Origin: Nitrososphaerota archaeon
GTDB taxonomy: Archaea; Thermoproteota; Nitrososphaeria; Nitrososphaerales; Gagatemarchaeaceae
Direction of reading: 5' to 3'
Assembly (NCBI GenBank): GCA_005877365.1
Contig: VBPP01000194.1
Location: forward strand, 1-6,655
DNA length: 6,655 nt
Part shown: positions 1 to 5,876 of the stretch, in pieces
How positions within the stretch are numbered: position 1 is the stretch's first letter
How the letters are laid out: each line of letters starts with the position of its first letter
Translations under genes and position numbers: made by a program
Notes under the pieces: generated by a model
What the model was told of the DNA's origin: nothing
Databases searched by the model: none
What the model saw: the letters and a program-made list of their open reading frames with translations, nothing else

Positions 1-1
1 C

Positions 2-397
2 AGAGACGCCGAGAGATTGGGGCTACGAGATTCAGCTCTCTTCTTGGGATAACTCGACAATGAAAGACTGCCCGAGCTCTATTCGCGCAGCTGGGTGACG
101 TTCGTACCTATGCATATGGAAGACATAGAGCCGTTCTGGGGAGGCACTTTGCAGGAATCTCTGGCTTGCGGGACTCCTGTAATCGCGTTCAATGCCGAAT
201 CACCCGGATTCAGGAAGTTCGGTTTGTTGGTCTCACCCAGGGCTGAGAGCGCATTCAAGCTAATCGAGACAGCTCTTGCCAATCCGGCTAGGCTAGTCTC
301 AGCAGGGGACGAAGGGCTAGAGTTCATCAAGGAGAACTGCGATTGGAATACTCTCGCTCAACGGTTGAACTCGTTGTACTCGAGCTTGGTAAAATGA
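2..397 (+). pseudogene. C-terminal part of a GT-B (GT4-like) glycosyltransferase with an in-frame stop
   Basis: The reading frame enters from the left edge and ends at the TGA at 395-397. Bases 2-49 translate to a piece ending in SALFLG, then comes TAA at 50-52, and the same frame continues with LDNERLPELYSRSWVTFVP. This is the usual run of a GT4 enzyme before its nucleotide-sugar site, normally of the form FLG-aromatic-x-D/S-x-E-x-LPELY. The acceptor/donor region follows as EPFWGGTLQESLACGTPVIAF, so homology spans the stop. The spacing EPFWGGTLQE has one residue more between the glutamates than the usual E-x7-E. A GTG at 95 could open a 100-residue product, but that would begin inside the nucleotide-binding domain, so I do not accept it as a real start. 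TAC or TAT to TAA is a one-base change, which suggests either a recent nonsense mutation or a sequencing/assembly error. The N-terminal half lies outside the window. The next gene starts 7 bases downstream, implying one transcript. The family call is firm; the pseudogene status is not. Confidence 0.7.
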
Positions 398-404
398 CCT
401 GACG

Positions 405-1583
405 ATGTCTTCGCAAGGCCAATACATCAGACTGGAGACAACGGGGCGGAAGACAGGGAAGCCTCACCATGTCCTCTTGCGGTTCGTAACGGTGGAGGGG
501 AGGATAGTTGTCTTTCCGGAGAATAATTCTGCGCAAGATTGGGTCTTGAACCTGAAATCTGATCCCAAAGTGCGCGTGCACAACGAAGGAAGGGTCATCC
601 AGGGTGTCGCGTCTCTCAGGCACGTAAAAGGCCTCGGCGACCCTTTGCTTTCGGTCTTCTCAAGGAAGTACGGAGACGAAGTGGTGAGAACAACGTACTG
701 GGGGCAACTAAGCTACGTGGAAATCAGACCTGTGGGGGAGGCTCTAACGGAAGATTACTCTGAGCTGGTCTACGCGGACCTCGAGGCTGCCTTTGACGGA
801 GTCGCGGAAGACTACGACCGACACATCTTCGGGAATTCCATGAATGTATGGCTCCGCAACATGTCCCTGAAGGTGATGAATGGCATCTTTCATCCGGGAG
901 AAATCGTCCTGGAAATAGGATGCGGAACGGGCGCAGAGACGCTTAGCCTGGCCGAGCGGGGCGTAAACGTGGTCGCGTGTGACATCTCGAGCAAGATGCT
1001 CGAGGTGCTAAGAAGCAAAAGCAAGAAGCTTGGATTGGCTCACAGGATAACCCTCCTCCACTGCAGGCCCTACGAGCTAAAGGAGAAGGTGAATGAGCTC
1101 GGCATAGAATCGGTGGACGGAGCCTACTCGACTTACGGAGCGATAAACACTGACCCCCGCCTTGACGATTTCCTATCTAACCTTCATGCACTCCTCAAGT
1201 CTAACGCTCACCTCTTGCTCGGCGTGTGGAATAAGTACTGCCTTTACGAAATACTGGGGTATGCCTTTCGTGGCAAGCTTTCGATGAGTGTTGCGAGGCT
1301 CACCAACCCTGTTCCTTTGGGCAAATCTCGCTTCTGCGTGACCACGACGTCCTACTCCGTGGGCTCGCTAAACAAAGCGGTGGCAAGGTACTTCAAGTTG
1401 AAGAGAGTCCATGGCGTGTGTGTCCTCCTCCCTCCGTCCAACCTGACGAAGTATCTCCCTGGCGAGCCAGGGCTCGGCTGGCTCAAGAAGGTTGACATGG
1501 TTTTCGGAGGAGTATTCCCGCTGAACAGGTTGGGAGATCATTTTCTGGCCGTCTATTCGAAGATCGATGGTCATGATGGATGA
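405..1583 (+). CDS. Ddn-like (F420-type) nitroreductase domain fused to a class I SAM methyltransferase
   Basis: A 392-residue protein with two domains. Residues about 8-110 match the deazaflavin-dependent nitroreductase (Ddn/DUF385) family: ETTGRKTGKPHHVLLRFV at 11-28, where family members contact F420 phosphates, then DWVLNLKSDPKVRV at 45-58. Residues about 128-387 form a Rossmann methyltransferase. FDGVAEDYDRH at 130-140 is a typical N-terminal lead-in, VLEIGCGTG at 168-176 is SAM motif I, and D193 in ACDIS is the acidic residue expected to bind the ribose hydroxyls. The C-terminus GDHFLAVYSK is typical of small-molecule methyltransferases. The start ATG gives a complete Ddn domain; no strong ribosome site is seen, and the gene probably depends on the glycosyltransferase frame 7 bases upstream. 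It overlaps the next gene by 17 bases, so the two are likely translationally coupled. The substrate is unknown; a cluster glycan or a linked lipid is an inference. Whether the Ddn part is catalytic or only a binding module cannot be decided here. Confidence 0.85.
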   Translation: MSSQGQYIRLETTGRKTGKPHHVLLRFVTVEGRIVVFPENNSAQDWVLNLKSDPKVRVHNEGRVIQGVASLRHVKGLGDPLLSVFSRKYGDEVVRTTYWGQLSYVEIRPVGEALTEDYSELVYADLEAAFDGVAEDYDRHIFGNSMNVWLRNMSLKVMNGIFHPGEIVLEIGCGTGAETLSLAERGVNVVACDISSKMLEVLRSKSKKLGLAHRITLLHCRPYELKEKVNELGIESVDGAYSTYGAINTDPRLDDFLSNLHALLKSNAHLLLGVWNKYCLYEILGYAFRGKLSMSVARLTNPVPLGKSRFCVTTTSYSVGSLNKAVARYFKLKRVHGVCVLLPPSNLTKYLPGEPGLGWLKKVDMVFGGVFPLNRLGDHFLAVYSKIDGHDG

Positions 1584-2325
1584 CAATGATCTGACAATCT
1601 GCGTCTGCACCTACAACTCCGCAGGGACTCTGGAAGGATGTCTGTCAAGTGTGCGGCGCTCTGCGCCAGACGGCAGGCTCCTCGTAGTCGACCATGGCAG
1701 CACTGACAGCACACGAGAAATAGCGAAGAGGTATGACGCATTACTGATCATAGAACATAAGGGATTGGGATATGCGAGACAGCTCTGTTTCGACAGCACA
1801 AACACGGAGTACCTTGCCTTCGTCGACAGCGACGTTGAGATTAGGGACAATCGTTTCTTCAAGACCGGTGCGAAGATCTTAACGGATCAGAAGCGTGGCG
1901 CAATCGTAGGCATGGCGGAGGGGCACAGGTTTGCTTACGGCCTTCCCGCTGGATTACTGCTATTGAGAAAGAGAGATTTCAAGGGAAGAGTGATACCCGA
2001 GTACATCGACGCCAGGGAGACGTACTTCATCGAAAAGAGACTTTCGCAGCTGGGACTGAGGGTAGTCTATCTCGCTGATGCGATGATCCATCGCTCTCAA
2101 TTCAGGAAGTTCAAGCCTGAATGGGAGGGAGCGAATACAAGGCTCGCATGCGGCCTCAGCCTTCGACAGCTTCTCTTTGCATTTAGGGTGGTTGTGTTGA
2201 TAGCCCTGAACAGCAGAAGCATCAAGAACTTGGCGTACACTCCGATCTTCTATCTGAAGTTTCTTCGAGGTTTCGTGGAGCCGTCGAGGTGGAGGAGGCT
2301 TCGGCGAAAGGGGGGAGACGCCTGA
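1567..2325 (+). CDS. family 2 (GT-A) glycosyltransferase
   Basis: A 252-residue GT2-type enzyme that would transfer a sugar from a nucleotide- or lipid-linked donor at the cytoplasmic face of the membrane. TICVCTYNSAGTLEGCLSS at 10-28 is the standard N-terminal strand, VDHGSTDST at 41-49 is the nucleotide-binding loop, and FVDSDVEI at 85-92 carries the metal-binding DxD (D87, D89). YFIEKRLSQLGLRVVYLADAMIHRSQF at about 153-179 corresponds to the acceptor/base region and the late histidine of the fold. The tail from about 199 to 236 is hydrophobic and interspersed with arginine and lysine, suggesting membrane attachment rather than a clear transmembrane helix. Three in-frame ATGs lie at 1567, 1573 and 1576; I list the first, but 1573 or 1576 would serve equally well. 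The start overlaps the upstream gene, indicating one operon. The specific sugar cannot be deduced. Confidence 0.88.
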   Translation: MVMMDDNDLTICVCTYNSAGTLEGCLSSVRRSAPDGRLLVVDHGSTDSTREIAKRYDALLIIEHKGLGYARQLCFDSTNTEYLAFVDSDVEIRDNRFFKTGAKILTDQKRGAIVGMAEGHRFAYGLPAGLLLLRKRDFKGRVIPEYIDARETYFIEKRLSQLGLRVVYLADAMIHRSQFRKFKPEWEGANTRLACGLSLRQLLFAFRVVVLIALNSRSIKNLAYTPIFYLKFLRGFVEPSRWRRLRRKGGDA

Positions 2326-2345
2326 AGATCATCAATGAGGCTACG

Positions 2346-2558
2346 ATGTTCAAGATACTCGTTGAAGGGAACGGAATGCTGCTGTCAGTGACAACGAAGA
2401 AGAGAGCGTTTTTCTTTTTCGTTTCGCGTAGATTCATCGGCTTGAAGGTAGCCCCGACGACAGATCCATACCCCGGAATAGTCGAGATCTGTGATTACGA
2501 TATCTTGAGAATCCTTTCACAATGGGACAGGCTACACTCGGTGAAATTCGAAGGCTAG
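2346..2558 (+). CDS. small protein of unknown function
   Basis: I do not recognise this 70-residue product. The ATG at 2346 is preceded at good distance by GAGG (2337-2340), and it lies 20 bases after the stop of the glycosyltransferase gene, so it could be the last gene of that operon. The frame stays open further upstream, with a GTG at 2289 inside the previous gene, but the ATG with its ribosome site is the better start. The protein has alternating hydrophobic stretches (FKILVEG, LLSVTT, a run of four phenylalanines at about 22-25) and a C-terminal segment ICDYDILRILSQWDRLHSVKF that looks helical. There is no signal peptide and no cysteine/metal motif. The TTTTTCTTTTTC run at 2410-2421 encodes the phenylalanines but could also act as a T-rich archaeal terminator for the upstream gene. 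That gives an alternative reading in which the ORF is fortuitous. Confidence 0.45.
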   Translation: MFKILVEGNGMLLSVTTKKRAFFFFVSRRFIGLKVAPTTDPYPGIVEICDYDILRILSQWDRLHSVKFEG

Positions 2559-3221
2559 CTAAGTGGCGACGAAGAATCGCTCTGCGTATTCCAAACCGCA
2601 TTCCTCGCCAACCTTCCTGGCGTGAGACAAGATCAGGTCTGATTGGTCAGTCTGTGTCAGGTAGAGTCTTGAATAGAATCTCTTCCTCCGCAACGCGTTC
2701 TTGGTGAGTGGAAGGCATCTCGCCTCTACCCTTCCACAGATTTCCCCGACTTCAATGGCAAGCTCCTTTTCAGTCGCTCCAAGGTCCTTCATCCTAGCTG
2801 CGTACGGGAGGTCTTCGTAGAAGAACATGACGGTCTTCCCCTTCATTCCTTTCCAGATTGACAGAGCGAAATCGCGGACAAACAGATGGTCAGGATGCCC
2901 TCCAACTCCCAAGGGAGAGTAGAGTTCGGAGAAGGTCGGAGTCCCTTCGCTAGCATATCCAGTTCTCTTCTGCGTTATCGAGGAGTCTGGCAGGTTCTTG
3001 TAGGATACTCTCACTCCCATAAAGTTCAACAAGAGCCTGTCTTCGAGTTTCCTCAGAAGCGTAACGGCAGGTCTAGAAAGGAACCGCCATCTCGTGAAGC
3101 TGGAGACGTTGAAGAAAACGATTGCAGATCTCGATTTGGAAGTGTCGGTCAGTGCAGAGAACGTTGAATAGACCAAGTCGTCCGGATGGGGGGAGAGGAA
3201 GAGGGAGAGTTCTTTTTTCAA
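2559..3221 (-). CDS. PIG-L/LmbE-type N-acetylglucosaminyl deacetylase
   Basis: A 220-residue PIG-L family protein, a zinc-dependent enzyme class that removes acetyl groups from N-acetylglucosamine-like units in sugars, thiols and lipids. SPHPDDLVYS at 10-19 contains the signature H12, D14 and D15, where the first aspartate is the catalytic base in characterised members and H12/D15 bind metal. GGHPDHLFVRD at 107-117 holds HPDH, whose first histidine completes the metal site. LEDRLLLNFMGV at 59-70 and FYEDLPYA at 134-141 are also family-typical. The usual acidic residue after PHPDD is leucine here, which is tolerated in the family. The start is a TTG (3219-3221), chosen because it sits just before the signature and the next methionine is residue 68; a GAGGG lies 2 bases upstream. 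It converges on the small ORF with no gap and diverges from a glycosyltransferase gene, consistent with acting on an amino sugar in the same glycan. Confidence 0.85.
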   Translation of the reverse strand: MKKELSLFLSPHPDDLVYSTFSALTDTSKSRSAIVFFNVSSFTRWRFLSRPAVTLLRKLEDRLLLNFMGVRVSYKNLPDSSITQKRTGYASEGTPTFSELYSPLGVGGHPDHLFVRDFALSIWKGMKGKTVMFFYEDLPYAARMKDLGATEKELAIEVGEICGRVEARCLPLTKNALRRKRFYSRLYLTQTDQSDLILSHARKVGEECGLEYAERFFVAT

Positions 3222-3258
3222 GCCCTCTTGAGGGAGGTGCGGTCGGCTCGTTAAAAGG
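3222..3258. promoter_or_regulatory. divergent intergenic region with A/T box and inverted repeat
   Basis: These 37 bases separate two divergent starts, TTG at 3221 (minus) and ATG at 3259 (plus). On the minus strand TTTTAA (3251-3256) lies at a suitable distance for a TATA box with initiation near 3227, giving a leader of only a few bases. Between that box and the TTG there is a perfect 5-base inverted repeat, CCCTC-TT-GAGGG (3223-3234), which is operator-like but could equally be a chance palindrome or supply the ribosome site. On the plus strand GGAGGTG (3233-3239) is a strong ribosome-site match but sits too far from the ATG; the nearer AAAAGG (3253-3258) may serve instead. There is little room for a separate plus-strand promoter except inside the start of the deacetylase gene, where a T-run lies at 3213-3218. 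Confidence 0.35.
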
Positions 3259-4395
3259 ATGAGCGGATTGAAGATCCTCGTGCCTTGGTACGCTTACCCG
3301 CCCCACAGCAGAGAACGGGTCGGCGGCCTCTCCGTATCGCTGTGGGAAATAACTCACGGTCTGAAGAGGAGGGGGCTGGAGGTCGAGATCCTCGTCCCAG
3401 GCAAAGGAGAAGACGAATTCGAAAGTGTGGACGGAATCCGTGTCATCAGGTCGGCTCTTGGCAGAGATGTGTTGGATGGAAGAGCTATTTCTCCGCCCCA
3501 GGTCAAGAAACTGGTCGATACCTACGACTGGGTCCTTTCGTTTAACAATTATGGCTCGGGAGCTCTGTTCGCATCGCGAGTGGCTGTGGAAAAGGTTGTC
3601 CGTTACATTCACACCGTTGCCATAGACAGGCCGATATCATCGTACGTATCTCTTGAGTCCGGGCTGTTCGAATACGGAAGAATGTTCGTCCTCAGAAGGC
3701 GAGAGATTCGTGCCGAGAAGAGGCTGAAGGATGCAAGGACTCTCTGTGTGAGCGGTTTTCTTGAAGAACGAATGATTCACTTCAGACTGACTGAGAGAAA
3801 TCTGACAAGAGTGATTCCCAATGGCGTCGACACGGAGAATTTTAGACCCAGCCCCACAGAGAAGGTTCAGGACATCCTCTTTGTCGGTAGGTTCCAGAAA
3901 GTAAAGGGGCTCGATATCTTATTGAGTTCACTGAAGCACCTCTTTCTTTCAGAGCTAAGAAGGTACAAAGTTGGGGTGGTAGGACCATTTAACCCAGACC
4001 AGAGGGCTGTCGTGATGAGGAATGTCCCTGAAGAGTTAAGGGAAAAGATCGAGTTTTATGGTACGGTTCCACACGGAGATATGCCGCACTTCTTCAATTC
4101 ATCGAGACTAGTCGTCGTGCCTTCCCGATACGAGACTTTCGGCCTCCCGGCGCTAGAAGGCATTGCTTGTGGCGTCCCCGTGGTTGCGTCCAATGTGGGC
4201 GGCCTTCCCGAAATAGTTAACGAGGAGGTCGGACTCTTATTCGAAGCTGGAGACAGTGCAGCACTCGCGAAAGCCATCAGCAAGGGAATGAGCGAGGAGG
4301 TGGCAGACGCTGCGATGAAAAATGGGCCTACGATGGCAAAGAGGTTTGACTGGCGTGTCGTCTGCGACCAGCTGGCTGGGGCCCTTTCGACCTGA
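3259..4395 (+). CDS. GT-B glycosyltransferase, GT4 family
   Basis: A complete 378-residue retaining glycosyltransferase of the GT4 type, expected to act in the cytoplasm on a nucleotide-sugar donor. The N-terminal domain begins LKILVPWYAYPPHSRERVGG, with the glycine pair at 22-23 that contacts the donor in family members. The linker and C-terminal domain show VIPNGVD at 185-191, FVGRFQKVKGLD at 208-219 (R211 and K216 at the donor phosphate site), and FYGTVPHGDMPHFFNSSRLVVVPS at about 266-289. YETFGLPALEGIACGVPVVAS at 291-311 has the canonical E-x7-E (E292, E300). The C-terminus has the usual RFDW crossover helix near 362-365. Length is standard for the family. The start ATG is preceded by AAAAGG and diverges from the deacetylase gene. 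Adjacent deacetylase and methyltransferase genes suggest a shared glycan, but donor and acceptor cannot be read from sequence. Confidence 0.92.
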   Translation: MSGLKILVPWYAYPPHSRERVGGLSVSLWEITHGLKRRGLEVEILVPGKGEDEFESVDGIRVIRSALGRDVLDGRAISPPQVKKLVDTYDWVLSFNNYGSGALFASRVAVEKVVRYIHTVAIDRPISSYVSLESGLFEYGRMFVLRRREIRAEKRLKDARTLCVSGFLEERMIHFRLTERNLTRVIPNGVDTENFRPSPTEKVQDILFVGRFQKVKGLDILLSSLKHLFLSELRRYKVGVVGPFNPDQRAVVMRNVPEELREKIEFYGTVPHGDMPHFFNSSRLVVVPSRYETFGLPALEGIACGVPVVASNVGGLPEIVNEEVGLLFEAGDSAALAKAISKGMSEEVADAAMKNGPTMAKRFDWRVVCDQLAGALST

Positions 4396-4727
4396 ACCGT
4401 TCGGCGACTTCCCGCTGGTTTGGTCTGAGAACATCTTTCGAAGCATCAGGTATCATGGAGTGTTAAATGAGATGGTCGACGCCGACACCTGGCGCCGTCG
4501 AGAGGCTCGAGCTCGGCCTTGGATTGTTGTATCCCTGGAACAGGCCCGAAGACCTTCTTACCAGCGTATTCTAAAGGGAGGAGAGGTGAAGAAGATTTTA
4601 GGCTGACCGTCAGAACGGATGCTTCCACGCCAAATAAACCGTCGTTTGCGGAAGCCCACCTAAGGTAGCAGAAAAAAGGGAAGCTTAACATTCACGCCCC
4701 ATTAGTGGCGAACGAGACCGAGGGCGT
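4396..4727. other. 332-base gap with no convincing gene; possible remnants and promoter
   Basis: No intact gene is supported here. A plus-strand ORF at 4467-4574 encodes 35 residues (begins MRWSTPTPGAVERLELG, then GLLYPWNRPEDLL) and looks protein-like but is very short. Immediately after it GGGAGGAGAGG (4576-4586) is a strong ribosome-site match, followed by GTG at 4586, but that frame stops after six codons (MKKILG). In the +1-shifted frame, FRLTVRTDASTPNKPSF can be read to a TAG at about 4664-4668. These pieces in three frames could be a decayed gene or chance. A minus-strand ORF at 4446-4691 has no recognisable motif. Near the right end the A-rich GAAAAAAGGGAAG and CTTAAC (4671-4689) could form a BRE/TATA pair for the methyltransferase gene at 4728, with initiation near 4712. 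Confidence 0.4.
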
Positions 4728-5447
4728 TTGGACCTGCGACAGCTAGCACAAGACTGGGAGAAATTTGCCAAGACCGACCCTTTGTGGGCGATTCTGATCA
4801 ACCGCGAAAGGCGGGGGAACAAGTGGCGGCTCGAAGATTTCTTCAAGACTGGGCTTGATGAGGTGAATGGAATCATGCGGGAGGTCGAGTCGATGAACCT
4901 GAAGATTGGCCACGGCAGAGCTCTGGATTTTGGTTGTGGCGTTGGGCGTCTCACTCGGGCTTTGGCTAACTACTTTGACGAAGTCTCGGGCGTCGACATC
5001 TCGGAATCGATGATTCGGCTAGCCGAAAAATACAACCGAGAGATCGGTAAATGCAGATTCTACCTTAACCAGCGTGACGACTTGCGCTTCTTCGGGGACG
5101 ACACCTTCGATTTTGTTTACTCGAGTATCACCCTACAGCACATGAAGCCCCACTATACAACAAAATACCTGAATGAGTTGCTGAGAATTATTTCTCCGCG
5201 CGGCCTGCTGGTCTTCCAGTTGGCGGAGGAGCAAATAGGGTTGAAGACTCTTCCAAATCGTTCCAGAATGCTAGCATACAAAATTCGAAGCAGACTGATG
5301 AACCGTCCAATCATGGAGATGCATGGAATACGAAAGCAGAGTGTAATTTCAATAATTTCGAATGATGGTGGAAAGACTCTGAAAGTGGAACGTCTCCCAG
5401 ATCAGGGTCCCGGGTGGAGGAGCTACAGGTATTTCGCAACAAAGTAG
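4728..5447 (+). CDS. class I SAM-dependent methyltransferase
   Basis: A 239-residue Rossmann methyltransferase of the Methyltransf_11/25 kind. An N-terminal cap with WEKFAKTDPLWAILINRERRG at about 10-30 is shared by many stand-alone sugar- or natural-product-type methyltransferases. RALDFGCGVGRLTRAL at 64-79 is SAM motif I, D90 in GVDISESM is the ribose-binding acid, and DTFDFVYSSITLQHM at 125-139 holds motif IV with a possible catalytic histidine. LLRIISPRGLLVFQL at 151-165 is the post-motif strand. The C-terminus WRSYRYFATK is also typical. The start is a TTG at 4728, taken because it precedes the conserved cap and no ATG or GTG occurs in frame between it and the stop at 4686-4688; GAGGG lies 3 bases upstream, which is close. 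The gene is separated from the glycosyltransferase by a gap and probably has its own promoter. Hydroxyl methylation of a glycan is a guess from context. Confidence 0.88.
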   Translation: MDLRQLAQDWEKFAKTDPLWAILINRERRGNKWRLEDFFKTGLDEVNGIMREVESMNLKIGHGRALDFGCGVGRLTRALANYFDEVSGVDISESMIRLAEKYNREIGKCRFYLNQRDDLRFFGDDTFDFVYSSITLQHMKPHYTTKYLNELLRIISPRGLLVFQLAEEQIGLKTLPNRSRMLAYKIRSRLMNRPIMEMHGIRKQSVISIISNDGGKTLKVERLPDQGPGWRSYRYFATK

Positions 5448-5876
5448 GGCCCCGAAGTAAAACTGCGTGAAGGGACCCACGACTCGGCTGAATGAGCCCC
5501 CTTGGATTCTCGTGAGGAGCTACATTCGCGGAATGCCACAACTCCTGAAAGAGTGTACGGGAGCCATCCGGGTGCCCTTCCTCGAACTTGGGGTCCCGAT
5601 TGAGGAAGCGAGGACGACGTTGGTTATAGTATCGATGAAGGTTGTCGTGCTGACCAGCCTTGTCTTCTCTCTGATGAGTTCGAGCGCCTGACCGCCCCCT
5701 AGTGCCCGACCTGGCGGCGGCGTTGAGGGAGACCGCCTTACGGTGAGGTAAGTGGCTTCAATCAGGGACGACCAGAATGAGACGAGTGTTGCAACCACCA
5801 AGGAGATGTAGACGACCTAGACTGACCAATCAGCTACTCGATACTGGCACCGTCAGCCAATAAACGAGAAGGGGCG
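5448..5876. other. 429-base gap without an intact gene
   Basis: The stretch lies between the converging methyltransferase and UMP kinase genes. Both strands have ORFs of 70-95 codons but none is complete or bounded by a clear promoter and ribosome site. The best candidate is a minus-strand fragment listed separately at 5520-5816. A plus-strand ORF at 5467-5691 starts with GTG and ends in a hydrophobic segment, but it is the opposite strand of that candidate and I see no family motif. No tRNA, CRISPR repeat, insertion-sequence end or strong terminator is evident; T-runs suitable for archaeal termination are missing on both strands. Confidence 0.5.
5520..5816 (-). pseudogene. possible decayed fragment of a CNNM/DUF21 (UPF0053) membrane protein
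   Basis: Reading minus-strand from just after a TAG (5817-5819), the frame gives VVYISLVVATLVSFWSSLIE and continues ATYLTVR, a variable stretch, then ALELIREKTRLVSTTTFIDT and ITNVVLASSIGT. This order resembles the first part of DUF21 (CNNM/CorC-like) membrane domains: a hydrophobic helix with a small-residue-E-x-A motif, a loop, then a helix with L-x-T-x-L-I-G-N-x-x-x-N. The resemblance was judged by eye and the usual asparagine of GN is aspartate. After SSIGT the hydrophobic character is lost and the frame ends at 5520-5522, so only a remnant of some 70 residues would remain. The codons in this part are like those of the neighbouring genes. TTG at 5801 or GTG at 5798 could act as starts of a short product, but decay is more likely. 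It could also be a chance ORF. Confidence 0.3.

Noticed and set aside
327..623. Minus-strand ORF of 98 codons
   Set aside because: It is the reverse shadow of the glycosyltransferase end and the Ddn domain, both of which have clear motifs on the plus strand.
3233..3239. GGAGGTG as the ribosome site of the GT4 gene at 3259
   Set aside because: It is about 19 bases from the ATG, beyond normal spacing, and no alternative in-frame start lies at the right distance.
3073..3612. Minus-strand ORF of 179 codons overlapping two genes
   Set aside because: It covers the starts of the deacetylase and the GT4 gene in a different frame, is rich in proline and arginine, and shows no family motif.
5672..5691. 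TGATGA, ten bases, then CTGA, like a C box and D' box of an archaeal C/D guide RNA
   Set aside because: There is no matching C'/D pair in the following bases and no terminal stem, so only half the pattern is present and chance is likely.
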